Below, one piece after another: positions 26,401 to 35,280 of a stretch of DNA of 64,000 bases. Source of the stretch: Thinopyrum elongatum (taxonomy: Eukaryota; Streptophyta; Magnoliopsida; Poales; Poaceae); contig CM022297.1 in the NCBI GenBank assembly GCA_011799875.1, positions 363,882,921-363,946,920 on the forward strand. The letters run 5' to 3'. Made by a program: the position numbers and the translations under genes. The first letter of the stretch is position 1. The number at the start of each line of letters is the position of its first letter. A model generated the notes under the pieces. The model made no database searches. It was not told the origin of the DNA and was given only the letters and a program-made list of their open reading frames with translations.

Positions 26401-26805
26401 CGTGGCTCATAGTTTACTACAACAACAGGTGCAGGTACAGGTAAAGCGACGTTTTGATGTGAGAGCGATGCTTGCTTGTTTTGGAGTTCTTCTTCTGCTT
26501 CTTCTTCCTCGATCAAGGGATAGGTTCCGGGTCGGGAGCCTGGGATTAGCAGGGTGGATGTCGTTCTTTTTTTTTCGTTTGATTTCATCAGTAGTCGGAT
26601 CCTGCTTTTCTGTATGATGATTGCTATGTATTGATGTATCCCTGTTGTAGCTTGTGGCGAGTGTAAGCCTTTATCTTGTATTCTCATCTATTCTGTACAT
26701 GGTATGTTGTAATGATATCCACCTTGCTATGCGCTCGAAATGCGGTTGTGCCCCAATCATGAGTTCATCACGTGATTGGGATAGAATCACATCTTGGGCG
26801 CTACA
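22650..26805 (+). repeat. 3' LTR of the LARD-type element
   Basis: The 4156-bp LTR has the same ends as the 5' LTR. Length differences are a (GA)n run longer by 12 bp, loss of one copy of an 8-bp repeat (TATTGATG) near 26630, and two single-base differences. These sum to the observed +6 bp. Its last 1.5 kb differs from the 5' LTR much more than the first 2.65 kb does. Confidence 0.93.
23375..23418. repeat. (AG)22 microsatellite in the 3' LTR
   Basis: 44 nt of AG repeats, six repeats longer than in the 5' LTR. Confidence 0.95.
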
Positions 26806-27417
26806 CACGCGCAAGCACCCGACACGCGGCTCCGTAGTGTGACCCCCCCCCCCCCCTTACGGACGTCGCCGCCGCCGTCGCACGGAGGGGGGAAACGGCC
26901 ACGTCGGGCAGACACGGAGGGAATCTTGGGGTGGGTTGGGGCCGGGACCGTATTCGGGGGTGTAGCTATGGGCTGGGCTATGACAAACCGGTGAAAAGGT
27001 TCACCCTTCAAACCCCGTCCGGTGAAAGTCAAAGGGCTAGATCCGGCGGTCGTCTGCGTCAGGGTTAGACGAGATGGGGTACCTGGGGGTAGTTATGCCA
27101 CCAGGTGTTGCCCTGGGCCCTCCTACGTGTGTGGAAACGTGGTGGCAGGCGCAAGCACCCGACACGCGGCTCCGTAGTGTGACCCCCCTCACGGACGTCA
27201 CTGCCGCCGTTGCACGGAGGGGGGAAACAGCCACGTCGGGCAGACACGGAGGGAATCTTGGGGTGGGTTGGGGCCGGGATCGTGTTCGGGGGTGTAGCTA
27301 TGGGTTGGGCTATGACAACCCGGTGAAAAGGTCCACCGGTCATACCCCATCCGGCGAAAGTCAAAGGCCTAGATCCATCGGTCGTCTATGTCAGGGTTAG
27401 ACGGGACGGGGTACCTG
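26806..27417 (+). repeat. tandem array, segment III (~1.8 copies)
   Basis: The array continues exactly in register after the LARD insertion, starting at CACGCGCAAGCACCC, and runs to the CTG where the Harbinger element is inserted. It includes a run of about 14 C near 26840. Confidence 0.92.
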
Positions 27418-29969
27418 GGCCCTGTTTGGATCCCTAAGTTAGAGTTAGTTTTAGTTAGTTGGGGCTCAAATAACCCAAAAGCATCCAAACATGATGGGTT
27501 AGTTTGGGTTAGTTGGATCTAACCCACCCCAAAAAACTAGCCCACACTAGAGGAGCTTATTTGGGTTAGTTCTCCTGGGCCCACTAAAAAAATTAGTAAA
27601 AAAGTTACCCCTCCCGCACCAGATCCCTCTTCCCCACCCACCTTGCACGACTCCTCCCCATCGCGCCGCTCACCCAAGCGCAGCGCCGCGTCGCCGGAAC
27701 CCCGGGAGCGCCCTCCTCCGGCCCCGCTCGCCCTCATCCGGCCGCCCTCGCCCTCCTCCGGCCGCCGCTCGCACCGCTCCCCCGTCACCGGCCGTTTCTC
27801 TCTCTGTGTCGTGCACGGCGGCGGCGCATCTACCAGGGAGGTCGCGAGAGGGGTGAGTTCGTTCGTTCCTTCTCTGTCTCACAGCCATATGATTGATCTT
27901 TCTCGCTCTAGTGCTTATTCTGATTTGGAAAAGTAGAGCCTGATTAAACTAGGTATAGATTTGTGGTGCACACATGGAATTGTTTGATGCTGCTTGAGGA
28001 GGGAATAAATCTTCATGCAATTTTTTGTGTCCTCATGGAACGATTTCCGATTTAAAAGCTTGGGTGCTTCACTGTTATCACTGGAGGTCGGCATGGTCTA
28101 TGGTCTATGAAACTTGTTCGTTTTGGCATGTGTTTATGATTAGGGTGAGAGTTTCCTGTGTCATAAATCTACGGATGGACTTGCTGTGTAGGTAACTAAA
28201 CTTGTCAGTGATGTTGTAATGCCCCCTGGATTATTTTGCATCCGGCTGTATAGTTTACAAGTTCAGATTATTGCTCCTGCTGCTCATACACATTTGGTGT
28301 TGTGTCAGTTAGGTGTACTTATGTTGGATCATCGCCTGGTTACTAACAACTAAAAGAAGTGATGCATAGTGATAAATAATATTGTACACCGGGAGTTGAT
28401 GCTCACTTATAGCTGCTTACCATTCATTTATGTAACTTCTATAACAGCCCATCTTTAAAATTAGGCTCATTCCTGTAAATAACTACAGCGTGTCTGCATT
28501 GTTCTTATTTCTGAATTTAAACCCAATTTAGCTCCATGAAGTAGTCTACATTGGTGCTCTTATTTTATTGGCTGCAATCATTTATTTACTCACTTATAGC
28601 TGTTTGCCGCAGAAGTTGGTTATCTTAACCTATATATTTTATCCATCTTTTTGTGTGATCCCTAATATTACTCATCATCACAAATTTAACAGAGTTTTGA
28701 CTGGCTGAGAACCGTTTTAGGAGGTCTATAGAGACAGTAAGTAGGACATTTAACAGAGTTTTGACATGCCTCCTCGGGTTAGCGCATGACATAATTGTAC
28801 CCAAGGACCCAACATTTTCAGAGGTGCACCCAAACTTAGAAAATCCAGCATTCTGGCCACACTTCAATGACTGCATAGGAGCTATAGATGGGACACATGT
28901 GAATGTTGTGGTGGATAAGAGCAAGAGGGTTCCATACTTGAACAGGCACAATGAAACCAGTCAGAATGTGCTAGCTGTTTGTGATTTCGATATGAGATTT
29001 ACATTTGTGATGTCGGGATGGCCTGGTTCAGCACATGACATGAGAGTTTTCAAAGATGCCATAACTACTCATCATCACAAATTTCCACATCCACCACCAG
29101 GTTTGCTACTTGAACTGTCTTGCAACATTTTTTATCCAAATACACTTGTTCATCTAAGTCTCATTGTGTGCCTTTCACGATATGTAGGGAAGTATTATGT
29201 GGTTGATGCGGGGTACCCAAACCGGCCGGGCTACCTTTCACCATACAGATGTACAAGGTACCATGTGCAACAATGGCAAAACAGCCCACCACCACAAGGT
29301 ATGAAAGAAACCTTCAACCACGCACATGCCAAAGTTAGGAATGTCGTTGAGCGATCCTTTGGAGTGTTGAAGATGAAATTTAGGATTTTATTGAACATGC
29401 CAAAATTTCCAGAGGGCAAGCAAACTAGAATTATTGTCGCTTGTATGGCTCTTCATAATTTCATTCAAGAGAGCAAAATTGCGGATAGGGAATTTGATGC
29501 CTGCGATGCGGATGACAATTATAACCCAATGCCTAGTTCTTCTGCATCCGCATGGCCAGAAGATGAACCTCTTGTTGAAGATATCAACATGAATGCCTTC
29601 CGTGATGAATTAGCTCATGCTTTGTTTCATGGAGTGTATTTTTTTTGTGAAACTTGATTGGCGACTTGTATGTTTGAGTGGGACATCTCATTTGTATGGA
29701 CAAAATAAAATTTATCATGTTTTGGACCCTTGATTTGTAAAGATCATTTGTTTATGTCAATTGTGAGCGGGAGGAGGCCACACAAGAGCCGGCCACACCA
29801 AATCCGGCAGGAAATAGGGTCCAGAGTAGTCAAATAATTGAGAAAGAGCATTTATTGTCAATCTAACCCTACCATCCAAACAGCTCTTTGGTTAGAGTTA
29901 GTTCATGGTTAGTTCAGGGTTAGAATCTAACTCTAACATCTAACAGAGTTAGAGTATCCAAACAGGGCC
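27418..29969 (+). mobile_element. PIF/Harbinger DNA transposon with transposase
   Basis: The 2552-bp element has terminal inverted repeats GGCCCTGTTTGGAT at the left and ATCCAAACAGGGCC at the right. The trinucleotide CTG is duplicated at 27415-27417 and 29970-29972, and removing one copy restores the array unit GGTACCTGGGGGTAG exactly. It carries a plus-strand transposase of the HARBI1/DDE_Tnp_4 type. The left part holds a GC-rich leader (27610-27850) with a possible splice donor near 27852, then about 800 bp of AT-rich sequence without coding signal. I find no Myb-like second ORF, so the copy is probably an internally deleted derivative. A 3-bp duplication fits the superfamily, although TTA/TAA is the usual target. 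Confidence 0.9.
28701..29657 (+). pseudogene. Harbinger transposase, N-terminally truncated
   Basis: The frame is open from 28701 (after a TGA) to 29657. It starts in the N-terminal helical part (NRFRRSIETVSRTFNRVL) and shows the DDE nuclease core: first Asp in DCIGAIDGTHV, second Asp at FVMSGWPGSAHDMRVF or YYVVDAGYPNRPGYL, and Glu in VVERSFGVLKMKFRIL, followed by MALHNFIQ. An 87-nt intron is likely at 29101-29187 (GT...TAG). Removing it joins HPPPG directly to KYYVVDAGYP, the usual family sequence, and the intron happens to stay in frame when unspliced. The family normally has about 100 or more residues further upstream, which are absent. The enzyme would cut and join transposon ends in the nucleus. 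The start codon is not identifiable. Confidence 0.88.
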
Positions 29970-31793
29970 CTGGGGGTAGCTATGCCGCCAGGTGTTGCCC
30001 TGGGCCCTCCTATGCGTGTGGAAGTGTGGTCGCACGCGCAAGCACCCGACACGCGGCTCCGTAGTGTGACCCCCCTCACGGACGTCGTTGCCGCCGTTGC
30101 ACGGAGGGGGAAACGGCCACGTCGGGCAGACACGGAGGGAATCTTGGGGTGGGTTGGGGCCGGGACCGTGTTCGGGGGTGTAGCTATGGGCTGGGCTATG
30201 ACAACCCGGTGAAAAGGTCCACCGGTCAAACCCCGTCCGGCGAAAGTCAAAGGGCTAGATCCGGCGGTCGTCTATGTCAGGGTTAGACGGGACGGTGTAC
30301 CTGGGGGGGTAGCTATGCCGCCAGGTGTTGCCCTGGGCCCTCCTACGCGTGTGGAAGCGTGGTGGCAGGTGCAAGCACCCGACACGCGGCTCCGTACTAT
30401 GACCCCCCTCACGGACGTCGCTGCCGCCATCGCACGGAGGGGGGAAACGGCCACGTCGGGCAGCCACGGAGGGAATCTTGGGGTGGGTTGGGGCCAGGAC
30501 CGTGTTCGGGGGTGTAGCTATGGGCTGGGCTATGACAACCCGGTGAAAAGGTCCACTGGTCAATCCCCGTCCGGCGAAAGTCAAAGGCCTAGATCCGTCG
30601 GTCCTCTGTGTCAGGGTTAGACGGGACGGTTTACCTGGGGGGGTAGCTATGCCACCAGGTGTTACCCTGGGCCCTCCTACGCGTGTGGAAGCGTGGTGGC
30701 AGGTGCAAGCACCCGACAAGCGGCTTTCTAGTGTGACCCCCTCACGGACGTCGTTGCGCCGTCGCACGGAGGGGGGAAACGGCCATGTCCGGCAGACACG
30801 GAGGGAATCTTGCGGTGGGTTGGGGCTGGACCGTGTTCGAGGGTGTAGCTATGGGCTGGCCTATCACAACCAGGTGAAAAGGTCAATCGGTCAAACCTCG
30901 CCCGGCCAAAGTCAAAGGCCTAGATCTGTCGGTCGACTGTCCCAGGGTTAGACGGGACGGTGTACTTGGGAGGGTAGCTATGCCGCCAGGTGTTGCCCTG
31001 GGCCCTCTTACACGTCTGGAAGCATGGTGGCAGGCGCAAGCACCCGGCACGCGGCTCCGTAGTGTGACCCCCCTCACGGACGTCGCTGCCGCCGTCGCAC
31101 GGAGGGGGGAAACGGCCACGTCGGGCCGACACGGAGGGATTCTTGGGGTGGGTTGGGGCCGGGACCGTGTTCGGGGGTGTAGCTATGGGCTGGACTATGA
31201 CAACCCGGTGAAAAGGTCCACCGGTCAAACCCCGTCCGGAAAAAGTCAAAGGGCTAGATCCGGCGGTCGTCTGTATCAGGGTTAGACGGGACGGGGTACC
31301 TAGGGGGGTAGCTATGCCGCCAGGTGTTTCCCTGGGCCCTCCTACGCGTGTGGAAGCATGGTGGCAGGCGCAAGCACCCGACACGCGGCTCCGTAGTGTG
31401 ACCCCCCTCACGGACGTTGCTGCCACCGTCACACGGAGGGGGGAAACGGCCACATCGGGTAGACACGGAGGGAATCTTGCTATGGGTTGGGGCCGGACCG
31501 TGTTCGAGGGTGTAGCTATGGGCTGGCCTATCACAACCAGGTGAAAAGGTCCATCGATCGGTCAAACCTTGCCCGGCCAAAGTCAAAGGCCTAGATCCGT
31601 CGGTCAAGTGTCCCAGGGTTAGACGGGACGGTGTACTTGGGGGGGGGGTAGCTATGCCGCCAGGTGTTGCCCTGGGCCCTCTTACATGTCTGGAAGCGTG
31701 GTGGCAGGTGCAAGCACCCGACACGCGGCTCCATAGTGTGACCCCCCTCACGGACATCACTGCCGCCGTCGCACGAAGGGGGGAAACGGCCAC
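29970..31793 (+). repeat. tandem array, segment IV (~5.5 copies)
   Basis: The array resumes in register after the Harbinger element. All copies carry the 'tatgccgccaggtgttgccc' type block after GTAGC, unlike the mixed segments to the left. Some copies near 30880-31600 share further variants (CTAGATC(C/T)GTCGGTC, TATCACAACCAGG). The array ends abruptly at GGGGAAACGGCCACC. Confidence 0.92.
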
Positions 31794-32082
31794 CAGAGCT
31801 TCGCACCAGGTCCTCATACAGACGGCAAACTAAAAAATAGTAATAATTGAATTTATAAAAAACACCGGCATCCATCATGGAAAATGGACTCTCACTGTGA
31901 AACCTTCAGTGCCCGGGCACCGGGCCGGCACTGAAAGTTTCACGGTAATTGTCCATTTTCTTAACAGAAGTCTAATGAATACCGAAGCTTACTTCGTATG
32001 GATTAGCCAACTATTTAAATTGGTCATGTTGCTTGTCTTTGGGCGAGGTGGAACTATTTTTAGAAAATTGCTGACCTCCTAT
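31794..32082. other. unassigned spacer between array and CACTA element
   Basis: AT-rich sequence with no coding signal. It contains an imperfect inverted repeat at 31880-31960 (left end GAAAATGGAC, right end GTCCATTTTC, inner arms GTGAAAC..TTCAGTGCC and GGCACTGAAAGTTTCAC) around a GC-rich centre. This could be a remnant of a foldback or CACTA subterminal region. I cannot identify it. Confidence 0.5.
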
Positions 32083-32149
32083 CTATGCCGACGGCAATAG
32101 GGTGACACATGGCATGGCAATCTATGCCGACGGCTTTGCCGTCGGCATA

Positions 32150-34260
32150 TATTGGCCTTATCCTGTGCGGTTAGCCCCCCACCACTCATTCCCCATCTCC
32201 CCGGCCACCCCTCCGCCCCACCCTCGACCCGCGCCGCCGCCTAATCCAGTGCTCCGCCCGCCGCCGCCCTTCCCTTTCCTTGCTTCGGCCAACGCCGCCG
32301 CCCTTCCCTCGCCCTGCGCTGCCGCCGCCCCACCCGTGCTCTGGCCCGCCGCCGCCCTTCCCTCGCCCCTCCCCACCGCCGCCCCACCCGCGCTCCATCC
32401 CGGCCTCATCATCTCGCCCCGCGCCGCTGCCGCCCTTCCCTTGCCGCAGTGGGCCTCCTCGACTCTGCTACTTCTTGAGCTTGCGTTGGTTTTTCCCTTG
32501 AAGAGGAAAGGGTGATGCAGCAAAGTAGAGATAAGTATTTCCCTCAGTTTGAGAACCAAGGTATCAATCCAGTAGGAGAAGAACGTGCAAATCACCAATA
32601 CCTGCACAAATAATCAAACACTTGCACCCAACGCGATAAAGGGGTTGTCAATCCCTTCACGGTCACTTGCAAAAGTGAGATCTGATAGAGATAGATAGAC
32701 AAAAGATAATTTTTTTTTTATTTATAGATCTGAAAATAAAAGATTGCAAAATAGTAGATCGGAAACTAATATGATGGAAAATAGTAGATCGGAAACTAAT
32801 ATGATGAAAAATAGACCCGGAGGCCATAGGTTTCACTAGAGGCTTCTCTCATGAAGGCAAATAATACGGTGGGTGAACAAATTACTGTCGAGCAATTAAT
32901 AGAAAAGTGCAAAGTTATGACGATATCAAAGGCAATGATTATGCAATATAGGAATCACGTCCGTATCAAGTAGACCGACTCCTGCCTGCATCTACTACTA
33001 TTACTCCACACATCGACCGACTCCTGCCTGCATCTAGAGTATTAAGTTCATAAAGAACAGAGTAACGCATTAAGTAAGTTGACATGATGTAGAGGAATAA
33101 ACTCAAGCAATATGATGAAAACCCCATCTTTTTATCCTCGATGGCAACAATACAATACGTGCCTCGCTACCCCTACTTTGTCACTGGGTGAGGACACCAC
33201 AAGATTGAACCCAAAGCTAAGCACCTCTCCCATTGCAAGAAAAACCAATCTAGTTGGCCAAACCAAACCGATAATTCGAAGAGAAATACAAAGATACCAA
33301 ATCATGCATATAAGAATTCAAAGGACATTCAAATAATATTCATAGATAAGCTGATCATAAATCCACAATTCATCGAATCTCGACAAACACACCACAAAAG
33401 AGGATTACATAGCATAGATCTCCAAGAACATCGAGGAGAACATGGTATTGAGAATCAAAGAGAGAGAAGAAGCCATCTAGCTACTAGCTATGGACCCGTA
33501 GGTCTGAGGTGCACTACTCACGCTTCATCGAAAGGGCAATAGAGTTGCTGTAGATGCCCTCCGTGATCGAATCCCCCTCCGACAGGGTGCCGGAAAAGGC
33601 CCCAAGATGGGATCTCACGGGAACAAAAGGTTGCGGCGGTGGAAAAGTGTTTTCGTGGATGCTTCTGGTGGTTTGGGAATATATGTGAATATATAGGAGG
33701 AAGATCTAGGTCAGGGGGTCACCGAGGGGCCCACAAGGTAGGGGGCGTGCCCTCCACCCTTGTCGCCGCCTCGTGGCTCTTCTGACTTCAACTCCAAGTC
33801 TCCTGGGTGTCTTCTGGTCCAAGAAAAATCATCGTAAAGTTTTATTCTGTTTGGACTCCGTTTAGTATTCCTTTTCTGCGAAGCTCAAAAACAAGAAAAA
33901 AACAGAAACTGGCACTGGGCTCTAGGTTAATAGGTTAGTCCCAAAAATAATACAAAATAGCATATTAATGCGTATAAAACATCCAAAACAGATAATATAA
34001 TAGCATGGAACAATAAAAAATTATAGATACGTTGGAGACGTATCAGACTCCGCCCCGACCAGCCCTCGGCCGCGCCCTTGTCGAGCTCGGTCCGGCCAGA
34101 CCTCCCCGAGCTCACTCCGCCCTCACCGCCGCTCGACCCTCACTCCGGCCGGCGGCTAGGCTCCACCGGCCCTCCTCTGCCGCTGCTCCGGCCGGCCTAG
34201 CCCCAGCCCGAGCTCCCCTCCGCCTCCCCAACCTCATCCCGGCCCTCCCCTCGGTGAGGT
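32150..34260 (+). other. GC-rich leader of the CACTA element (split by a solo LTR)
   Basis: C-rich, CCG/CCGCC-repetitive sequence at 32160-32460 continues at 34046-34250 once the solo LTR is removed. It ends at CCCTCGGTGAGG, a plausible splice donor. A further small exon may lie at about 34650-34757 (ACAG|GATTTG ... GAGG|GTGAGC). This looks like an untranslated first exon. Open frames here are Pro/Ala-rich and carry no domain. Confidence 0.5.
32466..34045 (-). mobile_element. solo LTR (minus strand) with target duplication GACTC
   Basis: The 1580-bp unit reads TGCTACTTCTTGAGC...GAGACGTATCA on the plus strand, so the LTR runs on the minus strand from TGATACGTCTCCAACGTATC to AAGAAGTAGCA. GACTC is repeated at 32461-32465 and 34046-34050. 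There are no internal genes. It interrupts the GC-rich CACTA leader and is younger than the CACTA insertion. Confidence 0.92.
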
Positions 34261-34934
34261 TTTTTCTTTGTCTTTTCATTTTTTTGTGTACATTTTTTGT
34301 AGATAGGTGGACAGATAGAAATAGATAGTTAGATAGATGGATGAATTGGAAAAGAGTAAAATTGTGAAGAAAAAATTATATTTGGTGCATTTTTTCTATG
34401 TTTTGTGTAGTTTTAGTATGTTTTAGATACATACTCGATGTGATGGATATAAGTAATGTAGAGTATATTGAAAGATAGATGGATGAGATGGATTTGATGG
34501 ATATATGTTTTGTGGAGTATATTGAAAGATAGTTTTTTTAGATATATAGATGAATGTTAAAATTTGAAGAATTGTCAATGAGATGTGATGTGATGGATGT
34601 GATGTGATGATGTGATGGATGAGATGTGATGGTCTAAAATTTTCACTCGGTGGTAATTACAGGATTTGTGGTGTTGCATCTTCCTGCGGTGATCGTCGTC
34701 GGAGCTGTTGGTCCCCGACATCTCGCCGCGGTTCGACTACTTCCTCTGCAGCCGAGGGTGAGCTACGAATCCACCTTCACCTCCCATGCTCTTTTAATCA
34801 TGTCACTAGATTTCATTCTCAAGTCGTGTAACCTAGGCGTCTCCCGTCTGAAAGGGTTGCATCGATAAATATGCATCCAATTGCATATTTAGCACCGCAG
34901 CTCTTTCGGATTGTCCAGCATTTTCCACGGACAG
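34261..34934 (+). other. AT-rich intron-like sequence of the CACTA leader
   Basis: AT-rich sequence with repeated GATAGATGGATG and GATGTGATG words between leader exons. No protein signal is seen. Confidence 0.45.
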
Positions 34935-35144
34935 CCCGAGGATGTGTAGATTGGGTACGTTTCTCCATGCTCTACCCCATTCCGAGACAGGATTTTGGTG
35001 GCGCCTCCCCGTTGTTCTCCGGAGCACATTCTCTTGGCTATTAGCCGAGACGTGTATCTGGAGAACAGCGGGGAGGTGCTGCCGAAATTTTGTCTCGGAA
35101 TGGGGTAGAGCATGGAGAACGTACTCAATCTGCACATCCTCGGG
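34935..35144 (+). repeat. long inverted repeat (about 100-bp arms) in the CACTA leader
   Basis: The left arm (from CCCGAGGATGTG at 34935) and right arm (to CACATCCTCGGG at 35144) pair almost to the centre near 35040. Over 34935-35023 there is one single-base bulge and ten substitutions. All ten leave G-U pairs when the plus strand is read as RNA, which is the transposase sense direction. The hairpin lies about 140 bp upstream of the transposase ATG. It could be a regulatory or small-RNA-producing hairpin, or an old foldback MITE; I see no clear target duplication around it. Confidence 0.85.
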
Positions 35145-35280
35145 TGGGATTAGGACCCATCTTTACCTATTAGAGATGTAGGTGGTTTCAATGCCGTCAA
35201 CGCGGTAGAAAATAAAAATTTGATGCGATTAATTTAAATGAATCCTTAATTTTGTTGTGTGGCTCCCAATAAAGCAGAGG

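Larger units (their letters stand above)
15032..26805 (+). mobile_element. LARD-type (Sukkula-like) non-autonomous LTR retrotransposon, complete
   Basis: The element is 11774 bp. It has two LTRs of 4150 and 4156 bp (TGTAACGACC...GGGCGCTACA), a primer-binding site matching initiator tRNA-Met, a 3468-bp internal domain without coding capacity, and a polypurine stretch before the 3' LTR. Very long LTRs around an internal region of about 3.5 kb without protein genes are the definition of the LARD group described in Triticeae. The flanks are CAGGC (15027-15031) and CACGC (26806-26810), a 5-bp duplication with one mismatch, and the tandem array continues in register across it. Movement would need proteins from another element. 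Orientation follows from the PBS and PPT. Confidence 0.93.

Noticed and set aside
32102..32515. 137-codon Pro/Ala-rich frame
   Set aside because: Low-complexity CCG-rich leader of the CACTA element; it runs into the solo LTR and has no domain.
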